Under the pieces are notes generated by a model. The model was not told the DNA's origin, searched no databases, and worked only from the letters and a program-made list of their open reading frames with translations. This document shows positions 45,216 through 58,244 of a DNA stretch of 64,000 bases, piece by piece. The position numbers and the translations under genes are program-made. This DNA is from Dendrocalamus latiflorus (lineage: Eukaryota; Streptophyta; Magnoliopsida; Poales; Poaceae), in NCBI GenBank assembly GCA_017311315.1, contig CM029640.1:13839740-13903739 (forward strand). The letters run 5' to 3'. Positions within the stretch are counted from its first letter, which is position 1. Each line of letters opens with the position of its first letter.

Positions 45216-45270
45216 TCCGTATGAACCGTTTGTGATGTAGCTGTCCAGTATAGCCTATTTTGTAGTAGTG
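45216..45270. mobile_element. Isolated 55-bp CACTA terminus
   Basis: CCGTATGAACCGTTTGTGAT, then CCAGTATAGCCTATTTTGTAGTAGTG ending at 45270, match the terminal 55 bp of the CACTA end at 40777 with few substitutions. Only the terminus is present. Confidence 0.7.
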
Positions 45271-46023
45271 ATATTTTCTTCATCCATCTCCTCCTTGGAT
45301 GTTGCAGGCATGGTGGCTGTGTACATAATAGCAAGGAGTGTCATGGGCATGGCAATGATGGGTGATGCACCCCAAGCTTGAAATCTTATTATTTTGATTT
45401 CAAAGGGCATCCGAACAAAAAAATGAATTTGAGTTTGCTTGAATGAAATTCAGAGTGTACCAGAATATGATTTGGAATCTAATTTAATGAATCAAATTCA
45501 GTTCCATTGAGCCAAATAGGGCGTAAAACATCAAATAGCATAAGAATTGCAACAATATGTCATGCATAAAATACAAACAATACATATGTGCCTGATGGAA
45601 AATATTTTGAACCACAAAGATGATTTTTTTAAAACAAAAATAGTAGGAAAAGCTCCTATTGTGTGTATATATATGTATTAAATAAAATCTCCTATTGTGT
45701 GTATATATATATGTATTAAATAAACTAGTAAAATAGCTTGCACAATTGCATGGTTAGATGTCATATTACTTCCTTTTAATCATTGGACTTTTCCTCCAAC
45801 ATAATTTTGAATTCATATTCATGTAAGCATCTATTAAGATTAAAGGCACATTCCCATGCTAAAATGTAGATGTCATCTAAATATAGTGCTAGGCACAATA
45901 GAGACAATGTTCTAACCTTTATTATTCGTTCTTCTTGTTCAACTTACTACTATAGCTTCAATTCTATCTCTTACTTTGCTTCTCAAGGGTTCAAAGTACA
46001 TTTGTTAGTTAATGCTTCTTTTA
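45271..46023. other. Intergenic with a 39-bp tandem duplication
   Basis: About 45652-45725 holds CTCCTATTGTGTGTATATATA(TA)TGTATTAAATAAA twice in tandem. Otherwise AT-rich with no supported feature. Confidence 0.5.
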
Positions 46024-48415
46024 TCTCTACTACTTCAAATATGAGTTGGTAGCTGTCTGTTCTCTCCTCCTCTCTCCGTAGTAATCCGATCTGGTTATGA
46101 GATGGGATCTGGGCCATCCATCTCATGCCCCTCCCCTCCTCTCTCTCTCTCACACACACAATCGAACTGCATGCCCCTCACACCACCCTCCTCCCACCTT
46201 TCATGCAGGCAGACTCTCCCTGAAAGAATAAATTGGAGAAAGCAAGAAAATACAATGGAAACCACTGATTTCCTATGATGTTTCCTTCAACTTGTCAAAC
46301 GCTTCCACATCTTCTCCAACTACCACGGCACCCTCGATCCCAACTCAACCATATCATAACCAAACAGTTCATGGTCATCAAAGCCAAGGTAATGAGGATT
46401 AGAGATAGCAGTATGCACAGGAAAGAGCAAAGATGCATGCTAGAGTAATAGGAGGGTACGACTCGGCGCGGCATCACATCAACAACGTCGGTGGGTGGCA
46501 GCCTCCTACAGGGGGAGGCCGCAAGGCCTGGCAGGCCAATGGTGTTGCATCCGAGCAGAGCGTGGAGGAATCAACAGCACAGTAAGCAAAGGCAGCTAGG
46601 CAAGCGTCAAGAAAAGGGTTGTGCCGATGTTCTTTGTTGCTACTTCCCGTGCGCCGTCGTAGTGCTCGTCTTCCTCACTGTGTTGAGTGTGCCTGCAGCG
46701 CTCTACTACCGCATCATCTGCATGCCGCGACTGTGCTAGCACATGGCACGGGTGACCGTGATCAAGTGGAAGGAGATGGAGGAGCTCCTCACTAGGGACT
46801 GCGCCCCGAAGTTGTTGGCGGCGATGGTGAATGCCAAGAGGGTGGAGGCGGCAACATAGGAGCTCCACAAGGTGGACAAGAGGTGTTTGCGAGCTTTTAT
46901 GATGTCAGCTTACGAGGAGCCCATCACATCGTGAGGACATGAGGTGATCAGTGCTGCCGTCTCATCCATGCAAGCTTCCTGGTTCCTGTTTCTTGGGTTC
47001 TTTCCTTCTTGGGAAAAAGAGAAATGACTCTCATGATTTAATTGCAACATTCATTTTGTGTTGAAGTGCTAATTATTTGCTCTCTATGCTATAGATAACT
47101 TTGATAGAGCTAAAATTCTTTGCCATATTATGAAGTGCAAACCGCATGACCAAGTACAACGAGGAGGAGAGGAGGACAGCGTGAACTAGTAGCAGAAGAG
47201 AGAGAGAGAGAGAAACGTGGCTTGTGGTATTGCAATGCCTTTCAAGAAGGCAAGTTCAAACATGGAATTCCCTACAAAAATTTTCCTATTATGAGGACTA
47301 TATTCCCTACTTGTGTGTCTCTAAAGGTATTATAATACTATCACTATTCACTAGAAATGTACACTAAGCAAATTACTACTTGAGCTGCTTGTTCATGACC
47401 AAGATACAGTGCCAAATCAATTGTTAACTATAAAATAAGTATCCTATTACATCATTAGAGTGTCTCTTGGAATATTTTGCCAATCCTTTCTCTAATAGGA
47501 AATGTTGTAGTGTGATGGTGGTACTCATAGGGTGCTATCATGTGCTTACTCTTGAGATGAAAGCAAAGTAAGAGAGCTACAAGTGAATAGCACATTAAGG
47601 GTTATAGCCAAAATGTGATAGCTTGATAACAGATTATGAATTAACGCCCACACTATTCAGATATTGTAATAATTCTTGTGAAATAGTTTTCTCAACCCCA
47701 ATACATTAGGACTGCATATTTTGTGGGTTTCTAATTAGCTAATTGCTCAGTTTTTTTAGTGTTATTCTAATACCAATCTTAATTTGGTTGATATGGTTGC
47801 AGTTCAGTCTATAACGGTAGGCAGATCATCCTGTGGAGGAACAAGCACTGCGAGAAGCTCCTGTTCACCTTCAACAAGGTTAGGCCTTTGTCTACTGAAC
47901 TTTATTAAGTTTTGTGGCAACATGTCTATTTCTAATTGGTGATATGATGTGTCATGTGTGATCAGCGAATGAATTGGTGTCATGACATAGTTGAAATATA
48001 CATGCCCAATCGATGTACTGATGGATGTTATTTGTTCTTTGGATGGGAATTGGGCATCATATCAACTGTTTCTTATGTATTTGCATAATTACATATTCTG
48101 ATGTATGATTGTTCTCATTGGTTCTATTCATTGGGCATTTTTCATCTTTGACGGTGACACAATGACAAATATCAATGCAAGAATTTTTTTTAAAGGTCAA
48201 ATAAGTTGTTTGTGATATTGTTTTCCTCCAATGCTCTAAATCCTTATTTGACACATGAACCCCTCACAATAAAGAACAATGTATGTCTCGATGAAATGAT
48301 TTGAGCATTCGATGATTGCACATTCAAGTAAATAGTATGCTTAAGATACTATTAGTACATATTGCACAAAAATTAGAGCATGAGTTTCCATTGCAACGCG
48401 TGGGTACATGACTAG
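46024..48415 (+). mobile_element. Helitron-like element, 2,392 bp
   Basis: It starts TCTCTACTACTTCAAATATGAG after an A (46023). It ends ...CCATTGCAACGCGTGGGTACATGACTAG before a T (48416), as required for A/T insertion, a 5' TC and a 3' CTAG (CTRR) end. The TTGCAACGCG stem-like motif near the 3' end is characteristic of grass Helitrons. It has no terminal inverted repeats, no target duplication and no Rep/helicase, so it would be non-autonomous. A CT/CA microsatellite lies at about 46141-46160. Confidence 0.65.
46491..46960 (+). other. Gene-like fragment inside the Helitron, unknown origin
   Basis: A GC-richer block on the plus strand contains a hydrophobic, membrane-like stretch (CAVVVLVFLTVLSVPAALYY) and, after a stop, VIKWKEMEELLTRDCAPKLL. 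A second block at about 47803-47879 reads ILWRNKHCEKLLFTFNK and is followed by a GTTAGG donor-like site. Interrupting stops show decay. Helitrons in grasses often capture gene pieces, but I do not recognise the source, and some of this may be non-coding. Confidence 0.3.
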
Positions 48416-48604
48416 TAGAGATTAAAAATACAAGTTGGTGGTTGTCCGTTCTCCCCTCCCCTCTCTACAATCGTCTGATGTAACCATGAGATAGGATATT
48501 GGCCATCCATCTCGCGATCCTCCCCTCCTCTCTCTCAATCGAACTACTCCTCATCATCCCACCCCACATACAGACAAAAAAGTCGACAAGTGGGCCCAGC
48601 ATGT

Positions 48605-51600
48605 TGTAACATCCTGAAAATTTGAATTCGGGAAATGTGTAACCCTTGAATTATTTTGAAATGTATTTTCTCGATATTTGGATTTTAGTGGTGTTACTTT
48701 GAATTTTGGTTGAGGTTCCAACCAATGAAGAAAATCATGAAAAATGCAACAAATGGAAAGTCATGAAGGAAATATAAAAATAATAGAAAAATTTTAATTT
48801 GAAATCAAATCTGAAAAGATGATCCATCAAAAAGGATAAGGGTAAAGATTTCAATCAAATTTGAAATTTCAAATTGGGCCTAGTAGTCATAATAGTAATA
48901 ATAATAATAAAGTTAATAATAAATAAAAGGGGTGAATAAATATGCATACACTAACATATACCATAATAAATAAATAGATATAAGAAAATAAGTAAACCAA
49001 TAAATAAATATATGTAAATGGATAAGCATACACATGTGAATGTGTGTGTGTGTATAAACAAACAAACAAATAAATAAATAATGAATCGGCCTGGCCGAGC
49101 TAGCCCAGGCCGGCCCAATCTTCTTCTTCCCCCCACGCAGTTCGCTCCGGCAAAGCTAAAGCCGTGCCTCAGCCACTTCGTCGCCGTACGTCCCGTCGCC
49201 GTGTCTCTCGAGCTCCATCGAACGCCGCCTACCTCGCGCCCACACTGCTGATGATGCCATAGTGTCGTGCACAGTGACTGCCGTCGCATCGCCCCGGTCA
49301 GCGCCCCTAGTTGAACCGCTGTCGCCCACAGTTTTCCCGCCCAGTTTTGTCTGCCTCTGCCAATGTGACGCCAACCCAGCTGACATTGCACTGTGCAATC
49401 ACGCCCATACCTGGCTGTTGTCTCGTCGCAAGTGCTGTAGTGATGCTGCCGCCATGCCGTGGACAAGACCGGCCAATGGCCCCTCTGCCACCGCCGCCTT
49501 TTCTGTGGCTATAAAGCCCAACCCGCACTCCTGATCACTTCGCCGCACTTCACTTCATCTCCCACCTAAAGCAATTAGCCTCCCGTGGCCTACAGCTCGC
49601 CGGCGACATTTTCTTCCCCAAATCCGACTGGCGAGCAATCCGTCAATTGGCGCCGCTGTAGTCTGATTCCTCCCCACTGGAAGCACCGCGATGCCATTCC
49701 CCTCCTCGGCCAGACCTCTCAGCGCCTATACTTCGCCCGCACCATGCGCCTCCTCTGCCCATTGCCGTCGCACGCCACCAGCTCGCCACCGCCATTCCTG
49801 AGCTGCGCCGACACCCGAGATAGACTCTCGTGCTCACCTAGATGCTCCCCTTCTGTTTAATTGAGCTCCGATGCCATGTGCTGCCGTAACCACCACTCCC
49901 ATGTTTTGCCGCCACCCACGGTCGCCGTCGGTTGACGCCCCAGTCAAATTGGTCGGCGAGACTTCGTCTCCGAGTGGGCGTGGGCGTGAGCAACCCATTT
50001 TGGGGATGCTTAGCTCCGGCCGCCATCTTCTTCGCCAGAGGCGAGCTCGTCGAGCGTCGACCGGAGGAAGACGATGCATAGTAGCCGCGTGAATAAAACC
50101 AGTTAAGACAGAGTTAATGCTAATGATAGGTAATTAATACTGATGATGAGTAGTTAATAGCAAATGGCTCACTAACATGTGGGCTATGCCCTTTAAACTA
50201 AACAGTAACCGGTCCCAACTGTCATAGGAAAGAGAAAAGAAAATAAAAATAAAAGAAAATTTTAAAAACCTATTGTGGGCCCCAGCTGTCAGATTTTAAT
50301 TATTTTCGGATTTATTTAAACTGAAAACTTCAAAAGGGCATAACTTATTCGTTTTAACTCCAAATTGAGTGAGACAAATTTCTAAATTCATCTAAATTCA
50401 ATATCTATCCAATGAAACCAAAACCATAATTTGTTAAGCTCATTTGAAGTTTTGGTGAGAATTTGTTCGGTTTACTAATTTTTATCCAAATTTTCGTGCA
50501 ATGTAAAAATAGTATACGAGGTCCAAGAGGAAGAAGCTGAGGCTGAAGCAACCCTCGACGATTAAGGCCAAGCCAATTATGACCAAGGCAAGTCAATACT
50601 TTGATCATGTTGAGCCTAAATTTTCTGCAAATTTACTTTTGTTTAAATTATCAAATTGCATGCAGTTATTTCATATGCAAATATATGTTTGTTTTAAGAT
50701 TCTAGATATATGCCCATAAATTGATTTGCTAGTATTACATCTCCGTTGTCGCCCTAAAAAAATTATAATGATAACACTTTCAAAAATAAATCCTTAATTA
50801 TACGCCATGCTTAGCACTGCTTAGATATTCGGGGGCATCAAAATGCCTCAAGCATCACCTTTTAAATTATGAAAAAACAAAATTGGGAAGTTATGGTATA
50901 AATGATTGGTACATTGGATAGGTTTAATTATTTTTATGCTCCCAAGAACCCCAAACTTGCTTAAATATCTGGGTGGATGGTACGGGGGCTGGTATGTGGT
51001 GCAGTGGAAGCACGGTGTATGGTTGTGGTAGAACCGCCCAGATAACCCTAAAGACTGAATTTTGTCATGATTTCCTATGTAAAATAGTATAACCACAAGT
51101 CTGCAAAATGCAACCTAGCTAAGTATAACTATCGAAACCCCTAGACTCATCTCACCGGTAGTAGAAAGGAGGGAAATATTGCAAAGGCAAGGGGAGGCCT
51201 AAAGGGACACCGAGTGAAGGGTGAAGTAACCAGTCGTTCTAGTGTTGTGGAGAGTGGAATCCGAATGCGCTAGTATCCGTGGTTACATCCCGCGCAACAT
51301 ATGGGACCCACCGTAAGTGGGAGCAGCCCATAGGGTGAGATGACAAAAGGGACTAGATACTTTGAAAAGTTAGTGTGATAGTCTATTCAACCACATGACT
51401 AAGGAATCATGTGGGGCAACGAGTGGATTGTCTCTTGTGGGTAAAGTGTACAAACTCTGCAGAGTCAAAACTATTCGAATAGCCGAGCCCACAGTCAAGG
51501 GTGAACATGGGACCCTAACTAGATATAGTTCTATTTCAAAAACTTTGTGGGTGGAATTGAAAAATGTAGGGTAATGAAAAGCCCTGATTTGTGTTGCCCT

Positions 51601-52313
51601 AGTTGTCGCCCGAGCGATAATGTAAGCGGTTATAATGCTGAAAGGTAGCATATGGTGCAGACACCATGTAACAGTGGATGGTATCTAGATCACTATTATT
51701 AATACATTCTTTTACACATTATGTTTTAAGTCCAAAATGCTAGGTCATAGGAAATTTCTAACCTAATTTAAAAGCAATTGATGGCAAAACAAAATAACCC
51801 GAGCCTTTCCTTGATAAGCCATGCATGTTATTTATTGCATTTTGCGTATTGGCTCACGGAGCATAGTGGATTTGTGCTCACCCTCGCATTACTAAAATCA
51901 GAATCCAAGGCCCAAGACCACTATGCATATGAAGATACCCCTGCCGTGGATGGAGAAAACAACGATGGAAACTAGGACGGCTTCTGCGATTTCGGGTCCT
52001 AGACAAGTAGAGTTAATGGAGATTGTGTGCACATATATTCCCTAAGTCAAGATAATATATGTTGTACACATTTACCTCTCAGTCGCTTCCCTGTGGATTA
52101 TGGTCTTACCTTGGTTTATATTTCCGCTATGCCTTTTTGCATGTAGACATTGGCATGTTCTGCCTTTGTGTAAAACTAACGCCTGACACGATGTATTTCA
52201 AACTCTGTTATGTAATATTATGGTTTATTATGCTTCATGCGATGTATGAGATGATGCAGCAATGTACCTGTGAGCACTATCTACTGATCCAGGGAATAGT
52301 ATGGTGTTTCACA
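48605..52313 (+). mobile_element. Solo long LTR of a Ty3/gypsy (Tekay/Del-like) element
   Basis: It begins TGTAACATCCTGAAAATTTG, a common start of long grass gypsy LTRs, and may end TGTTTCACA at 52313. Internal landmarks fit: a GC-rich promoter block (49080-50090) with a TATA box, and CTCTGCAGAGTCAAAACTATT with AATAGCCGAGCCC near 51455-51490. No internal coding region or second LTR is present. Flanking 5-mers (catgt, gggta) do not match, so the right end is uncertain. Confidence 0.5.
49510..49516 (+). promoter_or_regulatory. TATA box in the solo LTR
   Basis: TATAAAG within GTGGCTATAAAGCCCAACC follows a GC-rich region, the classic layout of a gypsy LTR promoter. Confidence 0.55.
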
Positions 52314-55300
52314 GGGTATTCTAGATTGAAAAATCCAGGTCTAGCACATGTTGCTGTCACATCTCTCTTTACCTCTTCCCTGCACACAACACAACTGCCC
52401 CACTCTCCTCACCACGTCTCCCCTCTCTACATCGCCATTGCTACTTCCACCCTCCCCGCATCTCTCCTCCTGTCAGTCTCTACTAGGACATGTTAATATG
52501 TCTCCTTTGAATGTCATTGCTACCAGGCAGTGCTGCTTGGGCTCCTCGAAAGGTCACCGCCACCCTACTGCCTTGGAGTCTTGGAGCCTCGAAACCTTGA
52601 GATCAACTGCCATCCGCATCTATCTGCCCCAAGCCACCGACCACCATTTGAAAATAATATAGCTCCTCCTTAACTTTGCCGAGCCTCCCTCTTCCCCTGA
52701 TCCCTCAAGGAAACCATGTTCTTCCTTTCTTCCTTTGTGTTTGGATCCAAGCTGCTACCCCCTTTTTGCTTTGTGTTTGGATCCAAGCTGCTAGGGGTTC
52801 AGGGGAGAGGAGCATCTAGTAGTTGCTCACCACTAGGGATCTCTTGACTGACCTCGCCTATGCATGACCACTATCACAGTGAGTTTCTTCACCATCCTCT
52901 CATGCCAAAACATGTTCCTAACCATCCTCTTTGTTTCCACTCAATCAATTTAGGGTTTCCTCTTCTGCAACTCGCTAGCGACCTCATCTTCCCTGTGTAT
53001 AGCCAAAAACTATTGCTGGACCTCATCTTCTCCATCAGTGTAGCACCGTCTCCCTCAACCCTGGCTAGCGAGGGAGGGGGGGTCAAAGTTGCCAGATCGA
53101 TGACGCCAGCTACAAGGTCCAAACAGAGGATGCTCGCCTCCAAACAAAGGAGGGAGGCAACCCTGGGGACAGCGGAGGGAGGCTACCCTGGGGATGGTAG
53201 AGCTAACAGCGAAGGAGACAATAGAGGGAGGAAGCTGCAAGGATGATAAGGTGGCGTCAGGGATGGAAGAAGGCATCGGAGGGAAGAGAAGAGAGGAGAC
53301 GGCGATACCTTGGAGGAGAAGCAGTGATGCAAGGGAAGGGAGAGGAGGCAGTGACAACACACAAGGAAGAGACCGAGGCAATGTTGTTCTTCCCTCACTG
53401 TGCCACTATCTCAAGTTCCCCACACCGTGTCCTCTTTTTCCTAATCCATCCCCATGCCACCGCGTCCTCCTGCTCCACACCAACCATGCAAGTATCTCCG
53501 CCTCCTCCTCGCTTACCTTTGCCATGTTGCATAGCACCACCATCTTGGCCTCATGCCTCCCATTGCCATGACACACCTGCCTTTTTTATTTCATTTGCTT
53601 TGCTAATTTATTCAACGATACCATTCCCCTCCTTTGAACCTGTGCAAAGGTGGAGCGTATGAGGATGTACGTGCAAAATTCAATTTGTTCACCATGCGAG
53701 TTGCAATAGGTGCAACCAACTTCCCCCTTGACCTCTTAGAGATACCCCAAATTTGATGTCCTTCCATTTATGTTAGTGGGGTTGCCTATGTCTTATGGCT
53801 CCTCTCTATCGTACCACGCGGCCCTCCCGTTGAGCATCCTGTCCCTCGCCCAATTGGCTACCATCTTCTATGAACTCCCTACAAGGTCATGCATGTTATT
53901 GTATTGTTTGTTGAGTACTCGACACAATACCTCACAGCAAGATTAATGTACTTGAGGCTTGAGAGTGTAAAAATTCAGCTTCAGAATTGCAATGGACATC
54001 TGATCGGAGTGCAAGTTTAGATATGAATAAATGAATGATCACCTACCATTGTTGTTTTAGTGTTTTTGTTGTGAATGTGAGCTCTCCTTACTTTGCTATA
54101 AGGAGCAATCTACTTCCATGGTCACCTGATGCTTTTGTTTATGCAAGGAAAATTGGGATGCATCTGCCCAACTAATATTGATGGTATGACAAAAAAAGAA
54201 GTCAACATTTCTATTATTGTTTCTACTATTACACCAAACGATTCATTGCACCTATGTATTGACTGTCATATATGATGTATGCTACTTTGCATTTTTTTAT
54301 GGCAAGTGCAAAATGTGTGCAAAACTAGAAATCTTTTGTACATATAATTGATGTGTGCATTTGGTCAGTTTCACTAAGTAATCCATAGCACTAATAAAAG
54401 CATATGATTGCCTTTTTTTTGTTGTGTTCAAGTAAGTGCTCAGTTTCTTATCTATGTGTGTTATCCTAGGCATATTGGTGATAGTAAATACCTTAGACAT
54501 GGGATGAAATTAGATGTTCGAAATTAAGTTGTATTGTTCCTCCTGTGTATTTTATTTGAAATTAGATGTGTGCAGCTATAGATTCTTTGTTTAGTGCATG
54601 CAGCCCCATGCTGATGAGAAAGTTGCATCTATTTTTACTCATACTTGCACATTTCACTTTTTTCAGCTATTAGTGTTATAGATGGAAAGTTTGAGAAACA
54701 CTAAAATAATTTTAATGATAGGGTTAAGAATTAAAAATGCACCACAAAATGCTATAGTTTCTTGAACACCTAATTATCAGAAGATTACTATTGTTATGAA
54801 TGAGTTAGAAAAGCATTATCATATTACACCTCTAAGATTGAATTTATCAAACACAACAAACTCATGATTTAATTAGAAGCTTTCTTTGTTCATCTGTCAA
54901 GCTCGATATAAATTGTGATAATAATTTTGAGCCAACTCTGTAGTCTATAGTTCAACTTTTTACTGAATCATGAAATAAATCAATAGATGTGTTGCAAACT
55001 TTGGTGGTCAATGTGAAGAAACAAAGAGGTATAAAACATACGCTATAGTTCAAAAGCAAAGTAAATAAAGCAGGTATACACGTGTGCATGATTTAGTGGA
55101 TTTAACATAGTTACTTGCAGTTTGTACAATTTGAAAATAATATAGCTTGGTGTACATCATTGTCATGCTTAGTTTTTGTATTCTGTTGTTGATGGAAAAT
55201 ATGGTCTAAATGAGCTTACATGCCCACAAAAGAAGAAGAAAAAGAAGAATAAGAAGAAGATGGAGAAGAAGAAGAAAAGCAGAGAGAGGTATGTACATGA

Positions 55301-55991
55301 AATATCATGTTATGAGTGTGGAAAAACTTGGAGAGCAATATATATGCACCATTCTTCCCTACCTTTTGCAATGTTTATAGCAGAGGTATGTATGTTCAGA
55401 TAATGAAGTACAGACTTGGTAATATATGTCGTCATTTACTGTGCTTGACTAAACTCAAAAATATAAAGTATTAGCTTAAGAAATGTGTTGTTCGTACCCA
55501 TTTACTGTCTTTTAACATAGATCTTTGAATAGCAACTACAGTCTGATGTAGAATGGTTGAAACACAAGCTTCATTTTTGTACCAAGTTATTCAGAGGTGT
55601 TTTTTTTCTAAACGTAATTATGGCTGAATCTTAGATGAAGAAATCATAGAACAATGTGGTGAATGAAATATTATATCATTTTGTTCCTCTTACTTTGCTA
55701 TGTTGTTGTTATTCTTGAAACAGAACTTATTCCATTTTATTGCTTATGCAATTATTGATGGTCTTGTTTTATTCCTTGTCACTTGATTTATTAGCTATTT
55801 GTTTTGGTTTTTGGAACCATGCTAGAAGATGCATAAGTAAAAATTATATCTACAGGCATGAGAAAACTTCAATAAATGAGCATCGATATTTAGGCGGCAG
55901 CCTGCAAATTACAACTCCTTCAAACACATAATTCAATAGTTCAAGTTAGCAAACTTGACGCTACAACACTACACAACATCTAAATATGGTT
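52314..55991. other. Unassigned interior of the second Helitron-like unit
   Basis: About 52340-53680 is GC-richer with several short ORFs, but none shows a recognisable domain. A 24-bp block (TTTGTGTTTGGATCCAAGCTGC) is duplicated at about 52735 and 52770. The rest (53.7-56.0 kb) is AT-rich. A GAA/AAG purine microsatellite occupies about 55227-55285. Possible captured fragments, unproven. Confidence 0.35.
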
Positions 55992-56019
55992 TTCCGTTGC
56001 AACACATGGACACTTAACT

Positions 56020-56107
56020 AGCTATTGTATACGCACACGAGTATGTTTCAGTAGGAATTTTGTAGCTATTGTATACGCACACCAGTGCGCTTCAGTAGGA
56101 ATTTTGT
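56020..56107. repeat. 44-bp tandem duplication at the Helitron 3' flank
   Basis: AGCTATTGTATACGCACAC followed by TTCAGTAGGAATTTTGT occurs twice in direct succession (about 56020-56063 and 56064-56107), with four substitutions. Confidence 0.8.
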
Positions 56108-56585
56108 AAGGTTACAGATTTGTTCTCTGCCTCCATCTTTCTAAGCGTTTGCTAGGTGGGTGCACTCGCCTGTGTATGCATGGGGTGTGCGTGCGTGGTG
56201 GTGTGTGAGCGCATGTGCGTCTTCTTTGTAATTATAAAAAAAAATCTCATTTAACTTCCTAATGGGACTGATATGACGTACAAATACTACTATGTATTGC
56301 TCCCAATCCTAATAGTTCGACAAATTAGTTAATTAATCACAGAATTAGTGCAAATTAAGATCATTTAGTATATCATAAACCTATGCTATTTACATCGAAA
56401 AATTTGAAAAAATAATGGCATGAACTCTAGAAAAAATTACATCTAAAACATGGTGTCCCTTATTTTTAATCCTTTGATCTCCTGTGCTATGCTACTTCAT
56501 GCGCTCGCGCTCTCTCTCCATGTATACATGTCATAAATTTCGTTTCCATCCGCATGCAACAACAACTTTGTTGTTCGAGTTTCAA
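56108..56585. other. Intergenic, nothing recognised
   Basis: No ORF, RNA gene or element end supported. Confidence 0.35.
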
Positions 56586-56593
56586 TATTTATA

Positions 56594-56816
56594 AGTGTAT
56601 GTCTACACAACATTCGACTGTTTTTTAGAACAAAAACAGTCAGATTGATCTGAGGCGTTAGATCTCCATCCAACAGATCCACCCATACAAGTTCCCCTCC
56701 AAAAAAAATGACCCCCCTCCAAAAAAAATGATCTAGGGCGTTGGATCTCCATTTAACGGCTCAAAATCTGACTGTTTTTGTTCTCAAAAATAGTCGAATG
56801 TTGTATAGACACTCCC
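56594..56816. mobile_element. hAT-type MITE, 223 bp
   Basis: A perfect 8-bp target duplication, tatttata, lies at 56586-56593 and 56817-56824. The inverted ends share GTGTNT(G)TCTANACAACATTCG and extend through AGAACAAAAACAGTCAGATT, about 50 bp, so the whole element can fold. A doubled CCTCCAAAAAAAATGA block sits in the centre. Confidence 0.8.
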
Positions 56817-56829
56817 TATTTATAATAGC

Positions 56830-57821
56830 CTAATTAACTTTTGATCAAACACACATGGAATAAAAAAAACTACCGTGTAGTTACATATATATTTGCCAAA
56901 TTTAAAGCCAGTTTTCCTATAATGTGTAGAAGTGCAAATAGTCAGTGGTCTATGGGTAAATTTCATAAAACGATAAAAGCTTTTATGCCAGAACAATCAT
57001 AGATGTGCCTTTCCTTTTTGCGCGTCACAAAATTTATTTTCCTTTTTTTTCCCTATGCGTGGTCCCTCTCCTTTTTTTGTCGTTCAAATTATTTTTTATT
57101 GCCGTAACTGGTTTTTCTTTAGAGTTGACCATACGTGGTTTATGAATTATGAGACGCAATTCTTCCATCTTTTTTTCTTCTTGTTGTACACAAGTAAGGA
57201 TTTATCTTTTTTTTGTTTTAAATTATAAAATAATATATATCTCTAAGCAATAACATCCAATGTCTATTATAGTGTATTTTTAATTATGGTCTACCAGATT
57301 AATGGCCAGATGTTTTGCTTTTTACGAGAATTTCTAGCATATTTTCTTTCTTTTAATAACATCCAGTGAGTGGTATGGATCGACTTTAGTTAGGGCTCAC
57401 TAGATCAAGGGTAAGGTTTTTTTTAAAGAATTTATAGCATATTTTTCTTCTGAGCACATGTAAATCACCTGCCATGAGTTTTTAGTATATAATAGATAAA
57501 TGAGGAATATTTACATGGAAAAGGGAAAATTAATATACAAGCCCCCTAGGGCCTAGGGGCAGCACTGTCTTAAGTTGCTTACTAAGCCAGTGTTGCATAT
57601 CTTCTTTTGTAAACACGATGATGGTGTCTTTGCAGGAATGTCAAGAAACTAATTTGCTTCCCTTGCCAAAAGAACCATGTTTTCTTATATCATACATATA
57701 ACATTTTACCCTAATTCCATAATTCTATTACCACTTGCCAAATACATGATGGATTGGTGTGCTTTGTGCAGTTTGCGCAGCTGCTAAGGTTAGCTAGGAG
57801 TATAATTATTTTAGTGTAACC
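56830..57821. other. Intergenic, nothing recognised
   Basis: AT-rich; a short palindrome, CCCCCTAGGGCCTAGGGGC, at about 57542. No gene supported. Confidence 0.35.
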
Positions 57822-57925
57822 TGCAAGCCATGCTAGGTCGACACGTTTGGTTGTCAAGGTCGTTCCCCCTACTCGCAAGCCAGGCTAGGTGGACACGCTC
57901 GGTTGTCAAGGTCGTTCCTCCTACT
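57822..57925. repeat. 52-bp tandem duplication
   Basis: Units 57822-57873 and 57874-57925 share GCAAGCCA(T/G)GCTAGGT and GGTTGTCAAGGTCGTTCC with about six differences. Confidence 0.85.
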
Positions 57926-58244
57926 CGGCAAACTCTGCTCAGGTCTCTGTACGTACTGATAGCTAGGCTAACAATGTTTTCCACCTTATTTCGGCCAGGT
58001 CAGTCCATCTGCATGTGAGCTCCTGTACAGTGGAGTGCAGGAGCACCAACTAAAGAATCAGTCAGCTCCGTGCAGAGCCATCGGTACATTTGTGCCTAGA
58101 TCTGATGTCCAAGACCTCCACGCCGATTACCCACACCTCTACAAAGTAGCACAAACCACATGCCAAACCAGAATCTTCCGGTGAAATGGTAGTATTTGAC
58201 ACGTGTATAGCAAAAAAAGGCACACATGATACGCAATTTCCAAA

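Larger units (their letters stand above)
48417..56021 (+). mobile_element. Second Helitron-like unit, head-to-tail with the first
   Basis: Directly after the first Helitron end, 48417-48550 repeats that element's 5' region (AAGTTGGTGGTTGTCCGTTCTC versus GAGTTGGTAGCTGTCTGTTCTC, then GGCCATCCATCTC). A Helitron-like 3' end, TTCCGTTGCAACACATGG...AACTAG, lies at 55992-56021. The canonical TC start is not visible and the base after CTAG is C, not T, so limits are tentative. A long gypsy LTR (48605-52313) lies inside. Confidence 0.45.

Noticed and set aside
49262..50092. Several overlapping ORFs on both strands
   Set aside because: They lie in the GC-rich promoter/leader block of a gypsy LTR; no frame has a recognisable domain.
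48605..52313. Complete LTR retrotransposon
   Set aside because: No coding domains and no second LTR are present, so only a solo LTR is claimed, with an uncertain right end.
52860..53662. Protein-coding gene in the second Helitron-like unit
   Set aside because: Overlapping ORFs on both strands without domain, splice pattern or codon signal; described as unassigned.
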